Source: Symbiodinium natans (taxonomy: Eukaryota > Sar > Dinophyceae > Suessiales > Symbiodiniaceae). Taken from it: DNA of 17,500 nucleotides. The stretch lies in contig CAJNDS010001258.1 of assembly GCA_905221605.1 (NCBI GenBank), positions 469,720 to 487,219 on the forward strand, in the 5' to 3' direction. Made by a program: the position numbers and the translations under genes. Numbering within the stretch: position 1 is the first letter of the stretch; every line of letters starts with the position of its first letter. Below, piece after piece: positions 8,083 to 14,924 of the stretch. The notes under the pieces were generated by a model, which saw only the letters and a list, made by a program, of their open reading frames with translations, made no database searches and had not been told where the DNA came from.

Positions 8083-9704
8083 ATGGAGTTCTCGGAGATC
8101 TCCAGGCTTGATCAGACTTGCCGGCAGTTTCTCAAGAGCTCAACCCGCTATCACAAACTCGGAACCAGAAACCGCTCTAAATCCGAAATACCCGGTCCTA
8201 AACGCACCTCCCCCGTCCAAATCCTCAAAGTCTAAATTCTCTCCCCAACATGTAGGGTTTCGGGCTCAAGGGCTTCACTTGTGCCACCAGTCGTAGAGTT
8301 TATCAGGGCTTCGCCGGCCCTCGTGTTCCAGGGAAGAAAGCAGGATGGAGAGGACCATTGTCGGCATTCGTTGGCCTCCCCCCCCAGACCTCATGAGTCG
8401 GGCGTCATTCAGGGCTTAGGGTTTAGGGTGTAGGGTTCAGGTTTAGGTTTAGGGCAGTTTGGGGTTTAGGGCATTTGTGAAAATGTCCCTCATTTGGTAC
8501 AAGAGGATCATATGAGGAGTAGTTTTCAGAGGGGTACAGAGCGCCTTATAGGGTTTAGGGTTCCCTAAGCCCTGACCTACGCCCGAAACCCTTTTGCTTT
8601 AAACCCGTTGCCTCCTCATCTCGCTGTGGTTTGCTATAGATGGTTGCCCCTTCCCCCCCTCCCCCCCCTCCACCCCCTCCCCCCTCCCCACTCCGCCCCC
8701 CTTCCCCCACCCCTCCCCCCTCCCCCCCCCCCCCCCCTCACCCCCCTCCCGCCCTCCCCTTCCCCCCCTCCCCCCCCTCCCCCCCCCGGCTTTAGGGTTT
8801 TGGAGTTTTAGGGTTCAGGGTTTAGGGCGTAGGGCTTGGGGCGTAGGGCGTAGGGTTTAGGGTTTAGGGTTAAGGGTTTAAGGTTCAGGGTTTGGTTTAG
8901 GGGAGGGGGAACCGTATATACCCTTCAAGGGATTATTTAGGGTACCTCATGCCCCCATTCCCGACGAACCAACAGTAAGCCATTTGGCGTCTGAGGTGGG
9001 CTCAACGGTTCCTGTTTGCTACAGGCCGGCGCTCAGTGCAGCTCTCTAAGCCCGAAATTGGGTTTTGGGTTTCGGGTTTAGGGTTTAGGGTTAGGGTTTA
9101 GGATTTAGGGTTTAGGGTTTAGGGTTCATGTGCAGAACACCACATCCTCACTCTCTTTTGAGTTTCATGTCCACAGCGGGCAGCGAAACCCACAGCCTGC
9201 ATGCCCGTAATGTTTGGCGCTTAGGGCTCCTAAATCCTAAGCCCTAAACCCTAAACCCTAAATCTGACAGGCACCTGTGTGAGTATTGTGCTTGAAGAGG
9301 GGCTGGTTAAGTACAGGGCTTAGGGCTTAGGGCTTAGGGTTTAAGGTTTAGGGTGTTAGGGTGTTAGGGTGTTAGGGTGTTAGGGTGTTAGGGTGTTAGG
9401 GTGTTAGGGTGTTAGGGTGTTAGCGTGTTAGGGTGTTAGGGTGTTAGGGTGTTAGGGAGGCTTACCATCGTGTAACCCTTTACCATGGTACAGGCTGTGC
9501 CACTACCTCTTCTACAAGCCGGCGGGCGTTCAAGTGCTCCTTGGATGTACGTGGGGTCGTAGGGCTGTAAGGGTTGAAGGTTTAGGGTTTAGGGTTTAGG
9601 GTTTAGGGTTTAGGGTTTACAAGGTATTTTGGAGCGCAGTACAGAACAAACGGCAAACGAAGTTAGCCAAAGAAATCAACAAGATGTTCAACACCTGCCA
9701 ATAG
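8083..9704 (+). CDS. candidate nine-exon gene D with telomeric-repeat introns, unknown product
   Basis: Best-supported model in the window: about 212 codons from ATG 8083 to TAG 9702. Exons: 8083-8229 (starts MEFSEISRLDQTCRQFL); 8297-8413 (MERTIVGIRWPPPPDL within); 8470-8552 (GICENVPHLVQED); 8941-8974; 9025-9061; 9177-9206; 9271-9305; 9456-9546 (LCHYLFYKPAGVQVLLG); and 9640-9704 (ends EINKMFNTCQ, stop). All eight junctions keep phase. Intron 8975-9024 is a compact GTAAGC...TTGCTACAG intron of 50 bp. Intron 9547-9639 has donor GTACGT and acceptor GCGCAG around a telomere block. One intron (8414-8469) would be GC-AG. Third positions are G/C-rich in the first and last exons. The 5' half is less certain: 8066-8296 is open in another frame. 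No domain was recognised. Confidence 0.45.
8414..8469 (+). repeat. TTTAGGG block, candidate GC-AG intron
   Basis: It starts GCTTAGGG after the candidate codon AGG and ends TTTAG. It is made only of telomere-like units, and a frame-preserving join is possible. Confidence 0.85.
8648..8788. repeat. 140-bp C/CT-rich tract
   Basis: Runs of C5-C14 are separated by single T, A or TC. The reverse strand could form G-quadruplexes. The proline-rich ORF 8608-8811 is a translation of this tract. In the gene D model it lies in intron 8553-8940. Confidence 0.95.
8789..8900 (+). repeat. TTTAGGG block with GCGTAGGG variants
   Basis: Telomere units are interspersed with GGCGTAGGGC and TTTTGGAG variants, ending at GGTTTAG 8900. 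Confidence 0.9.
8975..9024 (+). other. candidate 50-bp spliceosomal intron without telomere repeat
   Basis: Begins GTAAGC and ends CCTGTTTGCTACAG. It has a pyrimidine-leaning 3' end and no telomere unit. It shows that ordinary short introns may coexist with repeat-filled ones in the same model. Confidence 0.45.
9062..9126 (+). repeat. TTTAGGG block
   Basis: It follows GTTTTGGG after the candidate exon ending at 9061. The proposed intron continues through unique DNA to ATGTCCACAG at 9176. Confidence 0.92.
9226..9263 (-). repeat. short CCCTAAA block inside a candidate intron
   Basis: About five antisense units between donor GTAATG (9207) and acceptor CTGACAG (9270). Confidence 0.88.
9316..9455 (+). 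repeat. homogenised GTGTTAGGG (9-bp) array
   Basis: TTTAGGG units at 9316-9350 switch to a 9-bp unit, GTGTTAGGG, repeated about twelve times with one GTGTTAGCG change. The last unit supplies the proposed acceptor GTGTTAG at 9455. Confidence 0.95.
9574..9620 (+). repeat. TTTAGGG array inside candidate intron 9547-9639
   Basis: Six to seven near-perfect units flanked by unique intron ends (GTACGTGGGG on the left, TTTTGGAGCGCAG on the right). Confidence 0.95.
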
Positions 9705-9747
9705 AACATTTCCTGCGTTTACTTTGTCACTGTTGTCTTTTTGTTTT

Positions 9748-9772
9748 CTCTCTCTCTCTCTTTCTCTCTCCT
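9748..9772 (+). repeat. CT microsatellite
   Basis: TCTCTCTCTCTCTTTCTCTC-type run about 45 bp after the proposed stop of gene D, in a pyrimidine-rich stretch that could be 3' UTR. ORFs here (9629-9913) carry S/L-rich repeats from it. Confidence 0.9.
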
Positions 9773-9899
9773 CATTTTCGGACTGTGCGCTCTGCATTGA
9801 GAGTGTACGCGCCAATACCCCGAGCCCTACAGGCCCCAAACCCTATGCCTCTAGTCGAACTGACGCCCAAAAAAAATGCAAGACAGCAGCTCCGTGCAG

Positions 9900-10046
9900 T
9901 CCCTAAACCCTAAACCCTAAACCCTAAACCCTAAACCCTAAACCCTAAACCCTAAACCCTAAACCCTAAACCCTAAACCCTAAACCCTAAACCCTAAACC
10001 CTAAACCCTAAACCCTAAACCCTAAACCCTAAACCCTAAACCCTAA
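9900..10046 (-). repeat. perfect CCCTAAA array, 20+ units
   Basis: Uninterrupted 7-bp units for about 146 bp, one of the longest perfect arrays in the window. The lead-in at 9820-9845 has scattered decayed units. Confidence 0.97.
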
Positions 10047-10054
10047 TACGGTTC

Positions 10055-10615
10055 CATGTTTCGGGGTGCAGGGGTTTCAGGGCTTTAGGGTGTAGGGGGT
10101 CGGGTGTAGGGTTTAGGGCTTAAGGGTTTTTAGGATTTAAGGGTTTTAGGGTTTAGGGTGTAGGGGTTTAAGGGCTTTAGCCATCCGTTCAGGGGCTTAA
10201 GGGTTTAGGGTTTCGACGTTTAGGGGCCTTAGGGGTTTAGGGTGTACAGGGGTTTAAGGGCTCTAAGGGTTCAGGTTTTAAGGGCATGCGGTTTAGGGGT
10301 TTCAGAGGTTTTAGGGGTTTAGGGTTTTGGTGGGGTTTAATGGTTTAGGGGTTTAAGGGTTTAGCTTTAGAGTTCAGGGGTTGAAGGTTTTAGTGTTTGG
10401 GATTCAGGGGTTGTAGGGGCTCACGTGTTTCAGGGCTTTCTGGTTCATGCGCTTTAGGTGTTCAGGGGTTTAGGGGTTTCGGGTTTAGAGGGGTTTAAGA
10501 TTCTAGGGCTTTAAGGGTTTAAGGATTTAGGGTTTGGAGAGGGTTAAGGGCTTAGAGTTTAGAGAGGTTTAAGGGTCTAGAGGCTTTGGGTAAAGGGTTT
10601 AGGGGGGGTACCTCG
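10055..10615 (+). repeat. long, strongly decayed TTTAGGG region
   Basis: About 560 bp of GGGTTTA-, GGGGTTTAAGGG-, TTTAGGGGT- and TTCAGGGG-like words with few perfect units and no unique insert longer than about 20 bp. Many units are expanded by single inserted bases. No gene was seen. Confidence 0.88.
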
Positions 10616-10619
10616 AGCG

Positions 10620-10865
10620 CCCTGAACCCTGACACCTGATCCCGAGACCCTGAACCCAAGGCCCCCAACACCGAGCACCCGCGTTTTGGAACAACAACAA
10701 GGCCCCCAAAAATCACACACGCACACACCCACATACCAAAACCCCCCCAGACCCCAAACTCCTAAACTACCCTAAGCCCTAAACCCTAAACCCTAAACCC
10801 TAAACCCTAAACCCTAAACCCTAAACCCTAAACCCTAAACCCCAAACTCCTACGCCCCGAACCCT
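10620..10865 (-). repeat. CCCTAAA array with decayed left flank
   Basis: Decayed C-rich sequence with a CA-rich patch (10710-10735) leads into a near-perfect array at 10765-10845. It faces the preceding TTTAGGG region. Confidence 0.9.
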
Positions 10866-10867
10866 GA

Positions 10868-11100
10868 GTAAACACAATATTATTCCCTTTCCTTATAATT
10901 CCATATTAAATTTACTACTGTTAATGCTATTTTACAAGCGAAGCGTTCGGTCGCTCATAAGATTCATGCATTCGCGAGCTCATTTATAATCTTATTCCCT
11001 CGTTTCGTTCTTGCATTCACGCACTAATAGTAAAATCACGCGTATTCACTTGTATTATTACTATTAATGCGTTCATACGCTCACTTCATTCACACCTTAA
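10868..11100. other. AT-rich island with short internal repeats
   Basis: About 230 bp of AT-rich DNA containing similar words such as TTACTACTGTTAATGC (about 10912) and TTATTACTATTAATGC (about 11055), and several TTCATTCGC/TTCATACGC-like motifs. It carries no telomere unit. A decayed non-autonomous element or an intergenic spacer is possible; no ORF of note. Confidence 0.7.
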
Positions 11101-11201
11101 CCACGAACGAAGTGTGGGAAACTAGCCCATGTTCCCTTCACTCTTAGAACCCCTTCATCTGTGTGGGCATAATAAGATCCTAACCGCTTTGACCGTCCCA
11201 G

Positions 11202-11252
11202 GATAGACTCCCTTCTGACAATCTGCGCCGGATTGCTGGCCTCTTGCTTGCG
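11202..11252 (+). CDS. candidate isolated exon, unknown
   Basis: After the acceptor-like GACCGTCCCAG, the segment reads DRLPSDNLRRIAGLLLA in phase 0 and ends GCG before GTTTGGGG, which leads into a TTTAGGG array. The frame can continue in phase 0 after that array (11379: ATGRYRGN, followed by donor-like GTGAGG). A minus-strand frame is open across 11360-11605 and competes with the second part. No gene boundary could be set. Confidence 0.25.
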
Positions 11253-11385
11253 GTTTGGGGTTTGGGGTTTAGGGTTTAGGGTTTAGGGTTTAGGGTTTAG
11301 GGTTTAGGGTTTAGGGTTTAGGGTTCAGGGTTCGGGGTTTAGGGTTTAGGGTTTAGGGTTTAGGGGTTAGGGTTTAGGCAACGGG
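11253..11385 (+). repeat. TTTAGGG array
   Basis: TTTGGGG units at the left change to perfect TTTAGGG in the centre. Confidence 0.95.
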
Positions 11386-11539
11386 TAGATACCGAGGCAA
11401 CGTGAGGGAAGCTTAGGAAGCCTGAGGGAGCAGTGGGCAGTATTTTGGAACCTTGGTTACATACTCCCCCCGCCATGACTCCCCCTCCCTTAAGGAGCCT
11501 AGAAGAATACGACCGACAGCCTTGAATATCAAACTCCTT

Positions 11540-11766
11540 CAACACCGCAAACCTTGGAAATCGCAAAGCCCTACAACCCTGAACTTCTTTCAACCTCACA
11601 AACATCCAAATCGCCAGAGCTTACCCTGAAAAGCCCTGAAACCGAATTCCGCCTAACCTCAAGAAGCGACAACCGCCCAGATCCCTCTCAACTTCAAAAC
11701 ATCCGTTTTCCCCCAGACTCTCTTTCAACCTCACATGCCCGAACCCTGCTCAACATCAAAACCTCC
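11540..11766. repeat. degenerate pyrimidine-rich repeat region
   Basis: Similar phrases recur: CTTCTTTCAACCTCACA (11584), CCTCTCAACTTCAAAACATCC (11683), CTCTCTTTCAACCTCACA (11718) and CTGCTCAACATCAAAACCTCC (11747). CCCTGAA/CCCTAAA-like words are mixed in. The + strand is open for 73 codons here, but the phrase repetition and the extension into telomere units make a real protein doubtful. Confidence 0.6.
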
Positions 11767-11794
11767 AAGCCCTAAACCAATACACAATCTCCCC

Positions 11795-11890
11795 CTAAAC
11801 CCTAAACCCTAAACCCTAAACCCTAAACCCTAAACCGTAAACCCTAAACACAAAACACCCAAAACACCCAAAGCACCCAAAACACCCAAA
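11795..11890 (-). repeat. CCCTAAA array passing into a 9-bp AAAACACCC array
   Basis: Perfect CCCTAAA units at 11795-11845 are followed by about four copies of a 9-bp unit (CAAAACACC). It is another local homogenised variant. Confidence 0.93.
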
Positions 11891-11966
11891 TTAAGGTACA
11901 TACTACCCTGCTTTTTCGCTGAACCTTCAAGTATAACCTATGAGTTGGGGGCTGAAACCCCAAACC

Positions 11967-12005
11967 CTTTTAGGGTTTAGGGTTTAGGGTTAGGGTTTAG
12001 GGGTT
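11967..12005 (+). repeat. short TTTAGGG array
   Basis: Five units, one shortened to TTAGGG. Confidence 0.92.
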
Positions 12006-12076
12006 TTTGGCCGCCCAGTGGTGACCTTTTGCCCTTTCTGGGTTTGGGGTTCCTAAAGAGGTCGCCCTTATTGCAG

Positions 12077-12442
12077 TCCGGTTGCTGGGGCTACTGAGAG
12101 TAAGGGAGCTAACTTTGAGAAGGCGTTCTAAGAACAGGTGGGGCAAGTCAGAAACTCCTTATACCCCGAACCCTAAACTTTTAAACCCTAAGCCCTAAAC
12201 CCACAAGGCCAGCCTTTACTTGCTTGCCGGCTACTACCTCTTCTATCTGTCGCACCCTCGCAGCAGTTCATCCCCTTGCGGTTTAGGGTTTAGGGTTTAG
12301 GGTCTTCGTCGTTCTGGCGTTTCCGGTTCAGGGTTAAGAGGGTTTGGGGCTCAGGGCTTAGGGTTCCTTCCCAGACCCCGATTGTCTGGACTTTGAAACC
12401 GAGGCCTGCAGTGTCTGTAGATTGCCCGCGTTTCGAGCTTGA
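12077..12442 (+). CDS. candidate terminal exons of gene F, hydrophobic segment, unknown
   Basis: Exon 12077-12137 (acceptor CTTATTGCAG) reads RLLGLLRVRELTLRRRSKN and ends AACAG before GTGGGG. Exon 12213-12280 reads LYLLAGYYLFYLSHPRSSSS; the aromatic/leucine stretch could be membrane-inserted, and it ends before GTTTAG. Exon 12375-12442 (acceptor CCTTCCCAG) reads DPDCLDFETEACSVCRLPAF and stops at TGA 12440; it contains several cysteines. Both joins keep phase. The last intron (12281-12374) begins with telomere units. Upstream exons are not settled, and the frame of the first exon is open well to its left. Confidence 0.38.
12160..12205 (-). repeat. short decayed CCCTAAA block
   Basis: Five to six variant units lie within the candidate intron 12138-12212. 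Confidence 0.85.
12281..12365 (+). repeat. TTTAGGG remnant block
   Basis: Three perfect units are followed by about 30 unique bases and more decayed units, all inside the candidate intron 12281-12374. Confidence 0.85.
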
Positions 12443-12487
12443 GGTCTTGTGGTTTGTGTCTCAAGAAGGTTGACGACATGTACCGAC

Positions 12488-12612
12488 ACCCTAAACCCTA
12501 AACCCTAAACCCTAAACCCTAAACCCTAAACCCTAAAACCTAAACCCTAAACCCTAAACCCTAAACCCTAAACCCTAAACCCTAAACCCTAAACCCTAAA
12601 CCCTAAACCCCT
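12488..12612 (-). repeat. CCCTAAA array, about 18 units
   Basis: Near-perfect, with one shortened unit (AAAACCTAAA). It lies between the proposed end of gene F and the ATG at 12639, so it would be intergenic. Confidence 0.96.
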
Positions 12613-12638
12613 GAACAAGCCTAAGCCAAACAAAGGGG

Positions 12639-13227
12639 ATGGATCTGAATGTTGAGCCCTTCTGGGGTCTCTATTATGACTCTTCGTACGATCATCCAAT
12701 GTGGGGTTTAGGGTTTAGGGTTTAGGGTTTCGGGTTGGGGTTCTTCGTAATTGTCATTATCATCATCTTTGGACTTATCGTGTACATTCCTGATGGTCCA
12801 ACCCAGCCAGTGCCCTTAGTTATTGTCCCCTCACCCCCTCCCGCATGAAACCCTATGGTTGGGTTTAGGGTGTAGGGTTTAGGGTTCAGGGTTTAGGGTT
12901 CAGGGTTCAGGGTATAGCGTAAGAGCAACTTCAGTCTAAGGAAAACGTGAACATGCCCACGCTCTCGAGTAGCAAACCCTGTCTCCCTGGAGCCCTATGT
13001 TTCGAAGCCGCAAACACACAAACCTCAAATCCTGTAGTAGTCGTGGTGCCAGGTCTAAACCCTAAATCCTAAACTAGAAACCCTAAACCCTAAACCCTAA
13101 ACCCTAAACCCTAAACCCCAAACGCCAAACCCTAAACCCCAAACCCTGAACCCTAAACCGTAAAGTCTTAACCTGGAAGAGCAAGCGTCTTGAAGCCCTT
13201 CAGATCCAATCACTGCTGGCTAGCTAG
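12639..13227 (+). CDS. candidate gene G, small membrane protein-like, unknown
   Basis: ATG 12639 reads MDLNVEPFWGLYYDSSYDHP up to a GTTTAG at 12706. Across a 30-bp telomere remnant, 12741-12845 reads FVIVIIIIFGLIVYIPDG, a good single transmembrane segment, but phase does not match the first exon by any join I found. Exon 12935-13052 (acceptor CAACTTCAG, donor GTCTAA) reads SKENVNMPTLSSSKPCL and ends with valines. Exon 13166-13227 (acceptor CCGTAAAG) reads VLTWKSKRLEALQIQSLLAS and stops at TAG 13225. The last join keeps phase across an antisense CCCTAAA array. The 3' part is better supported than the 5' part. Confidence 0.35.
12858..12915 (+). repeat. TTTAGGG/TTCAGGG block
   Basis: Eight units, alternating TTTAGGG, TTCAGGG and TGTAGGG. 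Confidence 0.93.
13053..13163 (-). repeat. CCCTAAA array inside candidate intron
   Basis: Antisense array between donor CCAG|GTCTAA and acceptor CCGTAAAG. The intron edges are variant repeat units (GTCTAAACCC on the left, CCGTAAAG on the right). Confidence 0.94.
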
Positions 13228-13325
13228 GTGTTTAGGGTTTAGAGTTCAAGGTCGACGTTTTAGGGTTTAGGGTTTAGGGTTTAGGGTTTAGGGTTTAGGG
13301 TCTGGGGTCTATGGTCTAGGGTTTA
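13228..13325 (+). repeat. TTTAGGG array
   Basis: It follows the proposed stop of gene G directly. Perfect core at 13260-13300, with TCTGGGG/TCTATGG variants at the right. Confidence 0.94.
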
Positions 13326-13426
13326 TGCTCTTTGGTGGCTACTTCCCATGTTCCCTTCCAATGTAGATCATCCTCCCCTAGACCCCAAACCCCAAACGCC
13401 AAACCCTAAACCCCCGACCCTAAACT

Positions 13427-13966
13427 GCATTCTCCATTTACGCACTCGAACTGGATTGCCAAATTCATTCCGACATCGTGGGGTTTCAGGATCGTTCTAG
13501 GGTTTAGGGATGAGGGCTCGGGACTTACCAAGGCTTGGGGGGTTGAGTTTCGGGCTTTTTCTCCCAGATCTGAAAACCTTACAACATGGAACCAGCATGT
13601 GTGCACCCTAAACCCTAAACCCTAAACCCTAAACCCTAAACCCTAAACCCTAAACCCTAAACCCTAAACCCTAAACCCTAAACCCTAAACCCTAAACCCC
13701 CTAAACCCCCAACATGCAGCTGAGGTACACCGACAGCTTTCCCCTGTGGGTGCCTGCTCTGGCCCCTCGCCCTACGTACACAATCCGCCTAAACCCTAAA
13801 CCCTAAATCCTAAACCCTAAACCCTAAACCCTAAACCCTAAACCCTAAACCCTAAACTTCGGTCTCTAGCAATCCCCACCTGCTCTCTGAATTATGGCCT
13901 CTCTCATTTTTTTTTTTGGGGGTGCGGGGGGCCGGGGGGCCTGCAACTGAAGTTTCGTACGTTTAG
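13427..13966 (+). CDS. candidate multi-exon gene H, unknown product
   Basis: Candidate exons: 13427-13482 (reads AFSIYALELDCQIHSDIVG, donor GTTTCAG); 13568-13598 (acceptor CTTTTTCTCCCAG, SENLTTWNQH, donor GTGTGC); 13720-13775 (acceptor ACATGCAG, LRYTDSFPLWVPALAPRP, donor GTACAC); and 13870-13966 (acceptor GGTCTCTAG, NPHLLSELWPLSFFF, stop TAG 13964). The three joins keep phase (2, 0, 2). Two of the introns contain long antisense CCCTAAA arrays. The first exon lacks a clear acceptor. The last contains a T11-G run (13907-13920) that may really be non-coding. A minus-strand frame with donor GTAAGT is open across 13406-13606 and is a serious alternative there. Confidence 0.35.
13605..13710 (-). 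repeat. CCCTAAA array, about 14 units
   Basis: Near-perfect, ending in CCCCCTAAA variants. It fills the candidate intron 13599-13719. Confidence 0.97.
13789..13857 (-). repeat. CCCTAAA array
   Basis: About ten near-perfect units in the candidate intron 13776-13869. Confidence 0.96.
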
Positions 13967-14009
13967 TTCGAGGGTCCCTATGCAGGTTCTACGGTCCCCA
14001 AAAAACCCC

Positions 14010-14092
14010 TCAACCCTAAGCCCCAATGTAAAGCCTAAACCCTAAACCCTAAACCCTAAACCCTAAACCCTAAACCCTCAACCCTTCTAACT
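14010..14092 (-). repeat. CCCTAAA array
   Basis: Perfect core at 14036-14078 with decayed edges. Confidence 0.93.
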
Positions 14093-14122
14093 CAGGACAC
14101 CTACGTGTAGGGTGCATAGAAG

Positions 14123-14640
14123 ATGTCCGCTCTTTTTCCGGAAGAGCCTGGCGCCCTCCAAGTCTTCGTTACGCCTAAGCGTTTAAACCCTAAACCGGGT
14201 TTAGGGTTTAGGGTTTAGGGTTTAGGGTTTAGGGTTTAGGGTTTAGGGTTTAGGGTTTCAAGGGTCTAGGGCTCCCAAACCCCAAACCCTAAAAAGGGGT
14301 ACTAAGCCCCAGACCTTCCAAGCTTGCAAGACTTGGTGCTTCGAGGTGATGATGTCGGATGCCGAGTCGGGTGTTTCAATTTAGGGGTTGAGGGGTTAGG
14401 CCTGTAGTGTCTAGAGTACCCTAAACCCCCAAACCCCACACCCTAAACCCTAAACCCCAAACCCTAAACCCTAAACCCCAAACCCTAAACCCTAAACCCC
14501 AAACCCTAAACCCTAAACCCTAAACTTTGCACGTTCAACCAGGATCTTAGAGTCGAGAGCTCGGCGCCCGAATTCGCCCAAGGCCGCTCTCTTCTTCCTA
14601 ATGCTGCTGCTGTGGCTCCAGCGCGCAGAACCTTGGCCAA
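14123..14640 (+). CDS. candidate gene I, hydrophobic C-terminal stretch, unknown
   Basis: ATG 14123 reads MSALFPEEPGALQ, with donor-like GTCTTC at 14162. Exon 14313-14370 (acceptor AAGCCCCAG) reads TFQACKTWCFEVMMSDAES with strongly G/C-rich third positions and donor GTGTTT. The next segment, from 14551 (acceptor ATCTTAG), reads RPNSPKAALFFLMLLLWLQR, a possible membrane helix, in the phase expected. It runs into a CCCTAAA array without a clear donor. The same segment is equally open in another frame from 14542 (DLRVESSAPEFAQGR). Start and end are therefore both uncertain. Confidence 0.28.
14177..14262. repeat. head-to-head telomere repeat junction
   Basis: Antisense AAACCCTAAACC meets sense GGGTTTAGGGTTT within one or two bases near 14197, giving a perfect palindrome with arms of at least 12 bp. 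The sense array then continues to 14262. Confidence 0.95.
14418..14525 (-). repeat. CCCTAAA/CCCCAAA block with higher-order pattern
   Basis: Units follow a repeating order of two CCCTAAA then one CCCCAAA for three rounds, a 21-bp higher-order repeat. Confidence 0.93.
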
Positions 14641-14647
14641 GACTTCA

Positions 14648-14820
14648 CCCTAAACCCTAAACCCTAAACCCTAAACCCTAAACCCTAAACCCTAAACCCT
14701 AAACCCTAAACCCTAAACCCTAAACCCTAAACCCTAAACCCTAAACCCTAAACCCTAAACCCTAAACCCTAAACCCTAAACCCCAAACCCCAAACCCCAA
14801 ACCCTAAACCCTAAACCCTA
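14648..14820 (-). repeat. CCCTAAA array, about 24 units
   Basis: The longest nearly perfect array in the right half, with three CCCCAAA units near 14780. Confidence 0.97.
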
Positions 14821-14835
14821 AAAAACAATCTCAAG

Positions 14836-14880
14836 TTGAACTCCACATACGACTCCATAGGAAGCCTTGGAGAGTCTTAA
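14836..14880 (+). CDS. candidate short terminal exon, unknown
   Basis: After AATCTCAAG the + strand reads LNSTYDSIGSLGES and stops at TAA 14878. Third positions are moderately G/C-rich. It could end gene I, but no upstream donor of matching phase was found. Confidence 0.2.
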   Translation: MNSTYDSIGSLGES

Positions 14881-14924
14881 GGAGGCATGTGGGGGGCTGA
14901 GCTTCGGGAGTCCTTCAGAAAGGG

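Noticed and set aside
8066-8296. 76-aa + strand ORF with a basic, serine-rich start like a targeting peptide
   Set aside because: It begins inside CCCTAAG repeat units. The alternative frame from ATG 8083 has more G/C-rich third positions in the same DNA. Kept only as an alternative to the first exon of gene D.
8608-8811. Proline-rich 67-aa + strand ORF
   Set aside because: It is the C/CT-rich tract read in one frame; the codon content is fixed by composition.
8975-9010. Relic of a dinoflagellate spliced leader (GTAAGCCATTTGGCG resembles part of it)
   Set aside because: Only a partial, gapped resemblance, and the bases are better explained as a GTAAGC donor.
9629-9913. 94-aa + strand ORF after gene D
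   Set aside because: Its middle is the CT microsatellite and its end is telomere-like repeat. The overlapping frame at 9640-9704 has better codon composition and a phase-matched join.
10552-10734. 60-aa minus-strand ORF
   Set aside because: Made largely of decayed repeat translation (LNPLPKASRPLNL); no unique coding-like segment.
11554-11775. 73-aa + strand ORF
   Set aside because: The region is built from recurring pyrimidine-rich phrases and ends in CCCTAAA units. It starts only from TTG, so a repeat origin is more likely.
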